Assembly (NCBI GenBank): GCA_022829145.1
Contig: CM040753.1
Coordinates: 4,967,384-5,031,383, forward strand
Reading direction: 5' to 3'
DNA: 64,000 nt
Source: Albula goreensis
Lineage: Eukaryota; Chordata; Actinopteri; Albuliformes; Albulidae
The notes under the pieces were generated by a model. That model was given only the letters and a program-made list of their open reading frames with translations, ran no database searches and was not told the origin of the DNA. This document shows, piece after piece, positions 23,354 to 35,648 of this stretch (position 1 is its first letter; each line of letters opens with the position of its first letter). The position numbers and the translations under genes are program-made.

Positions 23354-26300
23354 TCAGATCTCGTTGTCCAAGTCCCACACGTCTCCTACCAGGGAGTTAG
23401 CGCAGCCCTGGATGGTCCAGGTGGCCAGGGCGAACTGGTTCCTGAACAGGTCGACGTCGGACTCCGCCGATTTGCCTTCGATGGCGTCCAGGTGTTCCAC
23501 CAGAGACTGGAGGGTGTGTGAGCCTTGGCCGAACAGGATGTGGCGGAACGGCACGTCTTTCGGGGACAGGTAGGGGGACAAGAGGCTGTGCTCAATCTGA
23601 AGGAAGGGGAGAGGGTCTCCGTTAAATCGAGTTAAATCACCTGCAGCAAACGCTACTCCTGTCCCACAGTGATGACACTGCAGTCAGACAGGGGTAAACA
23701 CTGAATCACTGTCCCACAGTGATGACACTGCAGTCAGACAGGGGTAAACACTGAATCACTGTCCCACAGTGATGACACTGCAGTCAGACAGGGGTAAACA
23801 CTGAATCAGGGTCCCACAGTGATGACACTGAAGTCAAAGAGTGACAGGGTGACGACTCATGACTCCCTACCTTTGATTGTGGAAAGTGAAATTTTCCTCT
23901 ATGCTGCAGCCTCTGCCGCTAACTCGAAGAGATTTAAAACTATTGTGAAGAGGTTGGTAACAGGTTCTACTCGCAACTGCGTTCTTAGCTGGAAATTAAT
24001 TTGTACTTTTTGCACTTGGCTATTTTGCACAATTTCCTTGTCTTTTTGCTTATACTTTGTTTTATGCTTGTGAAAGAAATCACAATGTCAGTTGAACAAA
24101 CCTGGAATAAAAAATATTCTATCCTACATTACATACATACATACATACATACACACACACACGTCCATTGACGCTGTGAGCAGGAGAGTGGAGAACACCA
24201 CAGTGAGACTGGGTAGGTAGAACACGCTCACCCTCATGTAGCGGTCGTTGATTTTCCGGCACATCTCCACGTCGCTCAGGTCACTGTTCTCGATGAGCAC
24301 GTCCAGGTCTCTCGACGCTCGGCGGTAGGACCCACTGGCGGTCATCAGCCACTGCACAGACAGGGCTTCCAGCGATGTCCCGGAAACGGCACCGGACTGC
24401 GGGGAGAACGGGGACACCATCGCGGACCTTTAGAACGCTTTGCTCACCAAACTCCTTGCTCTTGTTGCCGCGGCAACGCAGCACTGGCTCTAGAATCTAC
24501 AAACCCCCCAGAGTAATTAGATGGCCCGAGTGAACCACTACGGCTGTGTGTACGGCAAAGTGGGTTTGAAAAAAAAAACAAAGGCTGATCTGGAAGGCCT
24601 CTTCGATGCGGCTGATAAGATAGAAAACTGTAGTCTGTAGTTACAGCCAATGGGATGGTTGAAATTCTACAAGTTTTGGCCACAGCAGATGGAATGAATG
24701 AATGAATGAATGAATGAATGAATGGCTTCAGAACCTTCACTACAGTAGAGACAGGGGAACTACATGTGGGCCGGAATGCTCCTGTCCTTTGCCACAGTAA
24801 ATAAAATTCCTTGGCTCGTCTGGGCCTTGACAAGGTGTGTTGGGCGAAAGCTCACCAGCTTCAGTCGTGAAACTTGACGGTTGAGCCTGCTCACGAAGAT
24901 GCGGATGTTGTCGCCGTACTTCTTCGTGTCCAGGTGCAGCAGGTGGTCATGGATCAGCCGCAGGGCCATCTGGCCGGCGAACTGTGCGGCGGAGGCAGCG
25001 AAGGAGGAGGTGCGCTGGGCCGTGGCGTAGTCCAGGTGGTCCTTGTTGTCCAGCGTGGTCCCAAAGTACTTATAGTTTTCAGCTGAGCCTTGGTCTCCCT
25101 GGGAGCAATAAAAACAGCACACACTTCAGCCATACTGGAGCAGATTCCCTATGCTGAATCAGACATTTAAAAAGACACTCAGGCTGTTCACTATTTAAAA
25201 TCATTTTCAGAAACAAAGGCCCAACAGACTCATTCAGACGCTACATATGATCCAAGCCCAAACATTGATGTCAGTGTGATTATAGGTATATTGGCTGTAA
25301 AAGTCAATTTTTCTGACCTCTTCCTAACACAAACTCCCTCACGACATGAAGTAGGTTCGTACATGCTGTATATTAAAGATATGGCCTCCCAATGCTGCCG
25401 GTGAGGAGGCGTTACTCTTTAAACTACTCCCATCAACCGCTCCATCACCGATCTCCGTTCCCTGATTGGTAGGAAAGTCAGTCTGGCAGGTGTGGGCTTT
25501 TAGGAAAGGCTTTTCAAGGCGGCCTCTCTGAGCGTGTTCGCCGTCGGCCGTGTGTTCCGCCAGTTCAGCATTTGTGCCGCGGTACTCACACTGTTGGCAG
25601 CGAAGCGGAAGGTCACGGAGGGGATGCCGGAAAAGGCCATGAAGGGATAGGCAGAGTCATCCATCTGCATCGGCTCCATTCTGAATACAGACAGACGGAC
25701 ACTGTTTATACCACATACCACCAGCAGGGGGAGCAACGAGCCTGACTAAACAGCTACTGGCACCCAGTCAACTCCTGGGTGACAGAAATCACTATACACT
25801 ATACTCCAGCCCCTTCAAATAACAAACTAACTCAAAACCACAATCCATCAACCAGTAACTTTAATTTGGGATTTGCTTATTTACCAGAAATTCTAAAGCA
25901 AAAAAAAAAAAAAAAATTTAAATTAAATTTATATATACAAGTGACACTTTGAAACTATAACAGATGTGAGGGCTGTGGAAAGTCTAACGACCGTTAACTT
26001 TTTTTCAACAGGGGTTAATTGTTAGACATACTACGGGGGGCATTGGAGAGAAAATCAATGACACTGCTCCTGTCCAATCAGTAACATCTACATGCCTCCT
26101 GATTGACTTTCCTTCATTAAAGACTGAGTACTGCCACCTGGTGTGCAAGGGCAGAAGTGCAGTGTAATGGTTCACGAGCTAGACTTTCAAATCTTGAGGC
26201 TACAGGGGTGCATTCCAGGCTCAAAATGCGTTTCCTCCTCTCCTCCGCTACCTGCTTTGTCTCCTCCCTCCCTCCAATGTCCCAGCACTGGAGAGAGGCG

Positions 26301-29300
26301 GGAGAGAAGGTGACAGTGGAGGACAGGAGGATGCACATTTTGCGAGTATCGAAACGCACTCTAGGTTTGGTTTACATGTAGGGTGTTGCGTCCTTGAAAA
26401 ACAACACGTCATATGAATCGCTTCCATAAATATAAAGCTGTAAAAATGAAGCGTGTGAGATGTGAGGGGTGCAAGTTTCTCTGGGTCAGACCATCTGGTA
26501 AATGCCTAGACTTCATGTTCAAGGATGCTGCCCATGTGGTAGTACAGGTCATCCTCCCACATTGCGGCTTTCCACATCGCCGATTTGATTTTTCATGGGC
26601 CAGCAACAAACAAGAAAGTTATGGGATAACTCCCTTTTAAAATGTAATTGTCTCTTGAAACTGACTAACCATTTGAGCAGTAGACAGCGCAGAGCTCCAG
26701 TCTGGTTTAAAATTCTCACAGCGCCGCCACAAAACCCCCCCAGCTGGATTTGCTGGCTCTGCTTCGCTATGCTCGCATGCTCGCCTTGGGGGACGGAAAT
26801 TTTACACGGTTTTTCCACATCACGGGGGGGGCTGAGCCCCTAAACCCCACTATGTGGGAGGGTCAACTGTACCAGAAAAGAGTTTGAGTGGCCATGTCCT
26901 CCGGACAGACTGAGCATGTGTATGGATTGGCCTGCCTTAGGCCTACTCACACTGACTGCTCCCAGTTCACCCCAGCCACTTGGTCATACAGAGACTTCTC
27001 GCCAGGTTTCAACCCAATTGGACTCTTCACCTGAAAAAGAACAGGACATCACAAGTTCAAAACCCCGCAGTTTGTGACATCTGAACGCATATTGGACCTG
27101 CGTGTCAACACAAAGTTACTGTGCCAGCGTTCAGTAGGTCACCTGTTTCAGCGTCTTCTCGATCAGGCTGTATAGCAGTGGGCTAGCAGAGGCTTTGAAG
27201 ACTTCATGGCCTGAGGAAAAAACAAAAATAAATAAAATTTAAGCGTGCACATCACACTAAATAGGAGTGACAGGATTTTAAGAGAAACAGAATGGAATGG
27301 CAATGTGTTGCCCTTAACTCACCGGTAACAGCGCTGTCTAGGTTGATGTATGTTAAGGCTTTCATATTCAGCACGTTTAAATATCCCTGTATAAACAAAT
27401 GCCAGAGAGACACTCATCAGCACAGTGTATAGACAGATGGACCATTGCAAAATAGGTGCCTGTCTCTGCAATTCTCACCTCCAACCACTCGGTGGCGCCA
27501 ACACTCCCATACTCTCCTGCACTCCAGCTGGCAAAGACCAAGCTCCTCCTGGGCCTGAATCGTTCTGCAGTGAAAGGAGGAAAAACAACCTGATGTTTTT
27601 GCAGAACCACGCCTTAACCAAAACTACACTGACCCACATTCACACTGCAGGGCGTACAAAGACCCCTTTGTAATCTCCACATAAACTAAAACCTAGTTTT
27701 ATTTCCAAGGGTTGTGAATGGATTAGTTCTGAATTTTAAAACATCACTTTAAAAATTTCACAACAGAACTACAGTATCCTACAGTAAGGGGCACCATATA
27801 AAAAGAAACGGTTTATGGTTGTGTCACTCTCATGACGCAACCTGCATCCTGTCTCAACCGTTTCATTTTTCAGGCCTCCGATTCCACTCATCCCAAAACT
27901 CTGCTGACTTTAAACATATTGCATATTACATGCGTCTATTTGCTACATTATGCTGGATCTGGATTTAACCTTCGGCAAAGTTAAGGCCTGACTCTGAGAT
28001 AACCCTGCAAAATTTTACAGCGATTCCTAAAAATGAGGAAGTCCTCCTTCCTAAAACGCAAATGTTTGTAAAACCTCCTTTAATTTCTGGAGTGTTAAAC
28101 AAATGCACGGCTCTTCTTTGGTCACTTCATATCGACTATGCTCCTTAGTGGTAAAAATCTCCAGGACCGCATTCTCTGTGCAGCTGATATTTCAAAGCAA
28201 ACCATTTCAAACCTGACATTTCACAGCTGACTTCCAAACCGAAAGTGGTCAGTTCCAGATATTGCTTATGAGGAACACACAAGGTCTGCTTTATATTTCC
28301 GTTTTGAGCAGTGAAAGCCATCTGCTGCCACAATGGGTCACATTAATGCATTTATTTTTACAGGGCCAGTGCACAATTAAAAGTAACTGCACCATAGTTA
28401 GCTATCTGCTAATTTGCATCTGCCATACCTTGGCAGGTAAACATAAGACAACTACAAAGAAAAAAAATTAATAAATAAATAAAAACACTACATAAAACAA
28501 CATTTCATAAAAGTCCAACAATGTGCAATAGCAAATATGTCTTGCCCTTAGCATGACTACCCTCTGCATGCCCCTCTGTGCCCTTCCTGTTTGATGTGAG
28601 CTCTGTCAAAGCTTACCATGCTCCACCATGTCTGAGATGGCACTGGCAAGCTCCAAAAGCATACTGGTGCCCACGGTCGACTTGGCATATCCAGGGCCCC
28701 AAGAATCCCTCTGTGCACCAATCACAACGTAGCGATCTGCAAAACAGGAAGGAGACAAAAAAAAAAAAAAAAATAATCACCTGACCGACGAAACATTTTT
28801 TTTTTTTTAAAGAGATTACATCTAAAGTGCACCTATTTTTGTGTGTGTTATAGCTGTGGGCAGCAGTTTAAAAAAAAATAACTAGCAGTTTTAAAATATT
28901 ACAGTGCTGTTGATTTTAGTTTCCGAGGTGGATTTTCTTGGAGTTTTAATTTAGACTTGGCTTTCATTAACATTCACCATCTACTTTTCAGATACCTCCA
29001 TACTAGGGTAGTATACGGCAAGTATACACATTGATAAAAAAAACAAGAGTGGTCTTTTCTTTCTTTCTCAGTCAATTAACCCCCCCAAGATGGATGCTGA
29101 TGTAATGGACAGTACACCAGAACCACGAGTGCTTAAGGACAACTAAAAGAACTGTAACCTGTACCTCCTTTCACTTGTTGACACTGAAGCTAAAGGTACC
29201 TGGGTCGACGAATCCCTTGATGACTCCAAAGACGTTATGGATCATCCTCTCCACGAGGATGTTGTTGACCTCCACCGTGACTATGTCGCTTACGCCCCCG

Positions 29301-30980
29301 AGTTTCTGAGGGTATAGTCCTGTGGCCCAAGCTTTGGGAGTTGGATCACCACCCATTTTCCTATAGGAGCGGCAAAAAGAGGGAGAAAGAGAGGAATAAA
29401 AAAAAAACCCTTCAATGAGACCTGATTCATGCATGCTTGAAGATTTACTTTGAAGATTTATTTTGCAAAAGCAAAAAAACAAAAAATAAAATCAGCCATG
29501 ATTGATTTGACAAATGTCAACTGGAATAATGTGTAAAAAAAGCAGAGGCAAGGCCAGATATACATGGAGAACAGGCCCATGTTTGTGATGTTTCTGTATA
29601 TCCCCCCTGACTCCAACTCTCAGCCAGTTAAAGCTGCTGAGGTAAAAACGAAACAAATACAGGATAAAATGGGGGCTCTTTTTTCTTAAACCCAAGACAG
29701 GGCTGTAGTCTAGTGGCTAAGGTAAAGGCTAAGAAAATAATATTTAAACTGACAATCTGCCTTGCTTGATGGCTCTATCTGTGGCTGTAGTCCAGTGGCT
29801 AAGGTAAATGACTGAAACCCCAGAGGTTGGTGGTTCAAGCCCCAGTCCAGCCACAGCAAGAACACCACTGCTGCTGGGCCCTTGAGCAAGGCCCCTAACC
29901 CCACATTGCTCCCAGGGAGGATTGGTCCTTGGCTAGCCTGTAATCAACTGTAAGTCGCTTTGGATAAAAGCGTCAGCTAAATGATGATAATGTAATGTAA
30001 TGTGTAATGCTGTGAACGTACTTGAAGAGTGTGGAGGCCATTTGAGCGGTGATGGTCTGAGCAAGGATTCCTGGCAGGCCTGAGGACTGGGCCGGGGGGA
30101 ACTGTGTGTGGTTGAAGGAGGGGAAACCGGGGGTGTAGGGGTCCCCAGAACCAAAATGGACCTGAAAATGCAATGAGAACAGCGGCATTAAAACTACCAT
30201 CACCAGGACTGGGGAAAAATACATGGCCAAGACCATGCGGTGTTTGTGTCAATCAACTGACCACAAAACCAAGACTGGTTAGAAGCAGCCTAAATTATAT
30301 AATTATGATTTAAAAAACCTCCAAAATACGTATATTGCAGACAGCAGTCTTGTATACATACATGGCCGAAGAGATTAGTGGTGTCTGTAATGCCTTGTTC
30401 CGAGAGGTAGATCAGTGCAGCAACTGCCTTCTGTTTAGCAGCGTTAGCCACCTAGCGAAGGAAGAGAGGACAAAAGCAAAGATATTCACCCACAGGTTTT
30501 CAGGATAAATCTGTGATCGTCCCACTCTCTGTGAGGGGTTTCTATAAAGCGGAAGAACTCAATCACAGTTCAGCCAGACGTCAGAGACTGACTGAAGCTC
30601 ACACCCACAGTAAACTGTACCGGTACATTTTGGGTCTATGGGCTCCAGCTCAAACAATCACAACTCTATGGCCAAAAGCAGAAATGAAACGCCGCCCAGT
30701 GGTTCATTATTGGAGGCCAAGTCCCAGAATTCCCTCCTTTGACTCTCACCTTCTGTGCGAAGCTTATCTTCCCGGCTTTCATCAAGATGACAGTCCCGTT
30801 CAATTCAATTCCCTTGTCCGTGAAGAATTTGAAATCCTCTGGCAGGCCGTAGTTAGCGTACACCACCCTGCCCTGAATGAGGCGGGAGAGGAGGCAGGGG
30901 TTACATTTCGCACAAATTTGGTCAATGTTATTGAACTTTATTAGCTGTGACCAGCAGCTCTATAGCTCGCTCTGTCGATC

Positions 30981-31033
<53 letters not shown>

Positions 31034-34000
31034 CTGTTCATGCCAATTGGATAAAAGGGGGTGTGGCAGTGGGAGTGGCCTAGTTGCAGGTATTGTGAGT
31101 TCACGCTTGTTAAGAAAGTAAGAGTGCCACCTAGTTACATTTTTAACTCATGACAGCGCAGCCAGTGAAAATAAAAAGCCAGAAATGAACTTAAACATGA
31201 TGATATTGGGTATTACAAACAGACACAAAAGTGCTAAGGTGTATTTTCTGGGCCCAATCAAAGAGAAAATAACATTTAAACAGACATGTTATCTGCCTTC
31301 CTTGGCGGCTTTATCTCGCCCTGCAGTAAAGCCACTTACAGTTTACTTATTGAGTTTAATTGGTCACTATGGGATTACATGCTCCAGTGATTCCCATGGG
31401 GGAGGACACTGAGTATCTACTGCTTTTCTACCTTTCAACTTCCTCCAACAGTCACAGTTTCACTGTGTGTGTGGTGTAGTCAGTACAGCTTTCAGTAGTT
31501 GACTGGAGATACATGACATCATGTCAGTGCTGAACACTTTGTCAAGCTAACAGGTGAGGAAAATTATTTTGGAAGGGGAGAAAACAAAGTAGAATACATT
31601 AATTTGCCACGAATGCATTCTGCTGTTGACTTCATTATGACTTCCTGGTTCCTGGTAGTTTCTGGCAGTTTTTTTTTCCCCCTTTTTTCCCTTTTTCAAG
31701 GACTGTTCTGTAAAGTAGTTTTGTGACAATGCACTTTTAAGAAGTTCTACACAAATAAAACTGAACTGAATACTTCCTGCAGCTACATCCCTGCTGTCGG
31801 GCTGTTCACTGAGGTGAGACTCACCTGTCTGGTTCCAGTGGCACTGTATGACAGATATCCCTTGGTTTCGCCGATCAAATCGCTACCGAACATGACTTTG
31901 TTTGAAGAGGTACTATTTACAAAAGAAACAAAGCAAAATTGTTACTTTTTCATAAGACACACATAAGAGACATTCAAAGTCACTTACAGGGCATTTAAAA
32001 CTTAATTCAGCCCGTCCTGGATTGCAAAAAAAAAAAATGAAGATTTTTCTGAACACATTACGGTGAAATCAGGAGCTCATCTGGGGAAACAGCCATTTGT
32101 CCACCTTTCCCATAAATCTGGTTTTGACAGGTTCCCAACTTAACTTTTTTTCCTCAGATAATACAGGAAATCAATGCTGGTTTACTGAGGAGGGTCACAT
32201 GACACACCTGGGCAGAGTCTGGGCTTTGACATAATGCTTTACTGAGGAGGGTCACATGACACAAACCTGGGCAGAGTCTGGACTTTGACATAATGCTTTA
32301 CTGAGGAGGGTCACATGACACAAACCTGGGCAGAGTCTGGGCTTTGACATAATGCTTTACTGAGGAGGGTCACATGACACAAACCTGGGCAGAGTCTGGA
32401 CTTTGACATAATGCTCATCTTCCCAGGGGTTCATGGCAAGGTTCCTGAAAACGGTGGACACTTCCCTTGCCAGAGCCCTGTCCCCATCACTTCCTGCCTC
32501 GTGGCTGTCCAGAGAAAGCTCGCTAGAAGGGTGGGAGAGAGAAAGAGCAGGTGAGCAACGGAGGAAGGGAGGAACCGGAAGGAAGCAACGGGAGGAAAAC
32601 GTTGCTTTAAACATCGGAGAAGGTATTAACAGCTCGGGACAGGGAAGGATGGGGGGTTTTCAGATACCTAAGCCTTTTCTCCAAGCGTTCGGGCGTTAGC
32701 CTTTCTTGCAGAAGGTTCTGGATGTCGCTCCAGGTCAGGTCAGGTTCCATTTCGGTCTCATGGTCGATGGGGTCGCTGGGCTCGGTGGTAGGGTCGCTGG
32801 GCTTGTGGGTAGGATCAGCCGGTGGTCCAAAGTCCTGCCTGCGGGTGGTCAGATAGCCCATCAGGTATCCTGAAAGTGCACAGAGTGAACAATTGTGAGC
32901 AAAGCCCTCTGGGACCTGGAGGCGGCACTGAACCCGGTCAGCCAATGAAGAGCCTCCCCTTGTCCTGGAGAGTAACTCTGTAAATGCAGGTCACTTGCCT
33001 GGGGTCAAAGGTCAGTTTTAAGTATTCTGATGAACCCACCGGAAAAAAAATTAACTCTGCAAAATTCTGCTCAACTGATGCAAACCAACCAAACCTAGAA
33101 TTCTTTCTCTTACATATTTTTAGTAAAATACTGAATTACACTCCCTGGCCAGCAGGGGGAACCACCGCATTCCAACCCCACACATGTCTTAAAAAAAAAA
33201 AAAAAAAAAAGCCAACTGCAAAGACAGCTGACAGACAAGAAAATCATTTTGCTTTAGCTTTGTGTCTACATACTGAGGGCAGACTGTTCATAAGCCTAAC
33301 GCACACAGCAGAGCAAAATGTCTTCATTTGGGAAATGCTTTTGCAAAGCGTGAGGGGAGGTTTAAAAACCTTTCACAGGGGGCAAAATACATCAAAGAAT
33401 ATTTTTAACCACACCGTAAACGCTTGCTTTGGTAGTTAAGTCAGGACAAGAATGTCAATTAATCATGGGTAAATTAACAGCACAGGTAGCTCTGATTACC
33501 TTACCTATTCATTTAAAACACATTACTGTGCAGGAAATCCCTTCAACCAACTTGTTAAATAATGAGCTTGGAATAACCCCTAAAAGCACAATTACGCTGG
33601 ATGACCAGGGCCATGCACTTATCAGCTACATTAATTTTTGAAACAAAAGGCAAAGCTGCTTAGATTGCCATCTTAAGACCACAGGTTGATGATTTATGGC
33701 ATGGTTAATTCATTATTCAACATTGTACATAGCAATCATAGTAAGACCTACATAGTCTCACAGACAGGTCCCTGACAGTTCTACAACAAAAATGCACGAA
33801 AATGCAAAATGCAAGAAAGATGTTTTAACCTGCTGAGCACATTTAGCCACAAAGACAGAAAAAAATACATTCAAAACAGATTAACTAAACTTGTATCTTT
33901 AACGCAGAGCTCAGCAATTAGAGACAGGAAACTCGCAGTCAGAAATGCAAGCCCTCAGAACTGCACCTGCTGGGCCGCGCTTACCGATGATGAAGATGAG

Positions 34001-34616
34001 GAGGACTCCGATGACAGCGAAGAAGATGTTTTTGCTGGTTTTTGCGGGCCGGTGGCTGTACGTCTCCGGGGCGCGGATCTCGCCCACAGAGTTGGGCGCC
34101 TCCTCGTCCAGGTCGCTGGACAGCTTCATCTCCACCTGGCTGTTGTCCCCCTCCATGTTCTGGGCTAGGTTAAAGCGCGTGTAGGAGCTTGGCTCCCCGC
34201 AGAACTGAAAGCAGACAGAGAGAGCAAGCTTAACCACAGAACGAACACCATACGCCCCCTCCTTACAGTAACAGTCTAAACCCCTCTTTCAATATGAATG
34301 GAGCCCAGCTCTGATGTGTCTTCATTTATCATAAATATGGTTACATTTTCTGCGCGTTATGTTTTTTTTTCTTGCATTATCTTCTACATCAGAGACTTAA
34401 ACTTCCTCAGATTCTAAGTAATCTTGTGACCTTTTCAGTAGGTTTTGTTAACATTTTCAATCTGTTTTTTTATTTATTTCACCATCTTCAAAGCTACCCA
34501 TTTTGGAAAAGTTACAAGATTATTCTGATCGTACCAACTAAATTTTTCATATTCAATAACTATGCTTGTCAAAAAATACTTACTATTTTGGTTATTTTTG
34601 ACCGTGCTTGATCCAT
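23354..34616 (-). CDS. tfrc: Transferrin receptor protein 1, complete, 18 coding exons
   Basis: Type II membrane receptor that binds iron-loaded transferrin and carries it into endosomes. Exons: 34616-34584, 34204-33985, 32869-32668, 32522-32385, 31912-31825, 30872-30750, 30451-30362, 30161-30022, 29360-29200, 28736-28617, 27564-27479, 27386-27323, 27210-27143, 27030-26951, 25680-25590, 25098-24856, 24396-24232, 23596-23354. All introns are GT-AG, and the phases sum to 784 codons plus stop (human protein: 760). Visible parts: MDQARS start, YTRF endocytosis signal at 19-22, membrane segment about 70-91, peptidase-like and protease-associated regions with [39 protein letters not shown], and the helical C-terminal domain ending [10 protein letters not shown]. 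Glycosylation sequons lie at N252 and N315. YTRF plus 3' UTR IREs identify TFR1 rather than TFR2. Oddities: the RGD transferrin-contact motif is replaced by SGS (about 670-672), and the stalk lacks the two cysteines that form dimer disulfides in mammals. Confidence 0.96.
23659..23838. repeat. 50-bp tandem repeat in the last tfrc intron
   Basis: Units begin GTCCCACAGTGATGACACTG at 23661, 23711, 23761 and 23811. The first three are almost identical and the last is partial. The array lies in the intron between exons 18 and 19, about 65 bp from the exon 19 acceptor. Confidence 0.95.
24692..24724. repeat. AATG tetranucleotide microsatellite
   Basis: About eight (AATG) units in the tfrc intron between exons 17 and 18. 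Confidence 0.95.
26545..26869. mobile_element. Probable MITE with TA target duplication
   Basis: The ends form an imperfect inverted repeat (CAGGTCATCCTCCCACATTG on the left, CAGTTGACCCTCCCACATAG on the right strand) and each is flanked by TA. The 325-bp length, TA duplication and CAGTTGACCCT-type end suggest a pogo/Tigger-like non-autonomous element. It lies in the tfrc intron between exons 15 and 16. Confidence 0.55.
29701..29733 (+). repeat. SINE head fragment
   Basis: GGCTGTAGTCTAGTGGCTAAGG repeats the 5' part of the SINE that starts 80 bp downstream. It is a truncated copy or a partial duplication. Confidence 0.6.
29783..30003 (+). mobile_element. tRNA-derived SINE next to tfrc exon 9
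   Basis: A full-length member of the family at 11862-12080: A-box-like head, B box GGTTCAAGCCC, the same body, tail GGATAAAAGCGTCAGCTAAATG, and terminal TAATG repeats. It is antisense to tfrc. Its tail ends about 16 bp from the GT of the exon 9 donor (30021/30020). Confidence 0.9.
30982..31031. repeat. TG microsatellite in tfrc intron 6
   Basis: An uninterrupted (TG)n tract of about 50 bp between exons 6 and 7. Confidence 0.97.
32181..32414. repeat. 59-bp minisatellite spanning the tfrc exon 5 end
   Basis: Four copies starting TTTACTGAGGAGGGTCACAT at 32181, 32238, 32297 and 32356. The first is 57 bp and the rest 59 bp. The fourth copy contains the last 30 bp of exon 5 and its donor (exon end 32385). 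The other three copies therefore place exon-like sequence with a CCCAG/GT donor in the intron at 32326, 32267 and 32208. Confidence 0.95.
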
Positions 34617-34634
34617 GGTAGACTCCACTGTAGC
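34584..34634 (-). other. tfrc: tfrc exon 2, containing the start codon
   Basis: A TTCTAG acceptor at 34636/34635 precedes 18 untranslated bases and ATG at 34616. Eleven codons follow before the GTAAGT donor. The ATG context (CTACCATGG) is a good Kozak match, and MDQARS equals the conserved TFRC N-terminus, so the start is secure. Confidence 0.85.
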
Positions 34635-34871
34635 CTAGAAGAAACAATTAACAAAAACAATTAAACATTTATGAATTCAAGTTGCCGGATTCAACAATGT
34701 ATCTGAACATATGAAGACATGTGGGGCCAGAATTCATTCTTTGTCATCATGGTAATTTGTACATTTAAAGCTTGCATCATAAAGCGGTTTACAATTTGTT
34801 CTGAAGACAGTTTCCTTATCTGTCACAACACTTGAGTGCTGCTTGAAAAGCTAACCTTTCACAACTCCTTG

Positions 34872-34890
34872 TTAAAACCAGTATTCTATA

Positions 34891-34922
<32 letters not shown>
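34872..34922. repeat. Poly(A) tract in tfrc intron 1
   Basis: About 30 adenines. It is probably a retroposon tail or slippage tract. Similar shorter runs occur at 33191-33210, 37730-37746 and 38919-38934 (T). Confidence 0.85.
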
Positions 34923-34923
<1 letters not shown>

Positions 34924-35648
34924 CACCTCCAAAACAAATGCCATTTTACACTGCACAAAGGGATTTGCCTAAACACCTGCACAATAGAGAATAGTCATGC
35001 ACTGTTATTCTTCCCTACAGTTTAAATAGTAAAGGGAAGTACTGGCCAAGGAGAGGCTGTCAGCATTCATCTGTTCCACTTCCACTTTTACAGTTCAGAA
35101 ACCAGAGATCGCTGGGGAAGCCGTTACCTATCACTGTGGCAGAGATCCCGCGAGACAAAGCCTTCAGACAAACAGTAGCATTCACCAGGTTAAGCAAACT
35201 GGCTGACTGACTGAAGTCTACAGCACAGTGTTTTATAGCGCTGCAGCACTGGGGAGGGAAAGAGGTGGAGCGACAATGACCCCCTACCCCCACCCAAACC
35301 CAAACCCCCTCCCCTCACCACCTCCACAGCATTCCCCATTACCTATACATGAAAGATCACGATAATCACCAAGAGAAACCACCATGAGAACATTCAGATC
35401 TGGTAGGGCCAATTAGACAAGTGTAAGCCTGTAGGCAGTATGTTAAGCCAACTTGCAAATTGGGCTGCACCATGTAATAAGATAAGAATTACAATGGTAC
35501 TTTTGCCTACCATGCATAGTCTGGGACTCTCTCCTTTTTGATTAAGCAACCTTTTTTTTGTGTGGTTTGGCCTCTAAGCCCATGTCAGCTAAGGGCGCCA
35601 TCCCACTTTCGCTGAAATGTCCAAACAGGGGGCGTTACCCCAATTCTG

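Noticed and set aside
23321-23573. Plus-strand frames of 66-69 codons
   Set aside because: Antisense shadows of tfrc exon 19.
32433-32699. 88-codon plus frame
   Set aside because: It lies antisense to tfrc exons 4-5.
33911-34237. 108-codon minus frame read as a single-exon gene
   Set aside because: Its middle is tfrc exon 3 (34204-33985). The ends are intron read-through.
23354-34616. Assignment to transferrin receptor 2 or PSMA/NAALADase
   Set aside because: The YTRF signal, MDQARS start, 3' UTR IREs and RDSWGPG (no zinc-ligand pattern of active M28 peptidases) point to TFR1.
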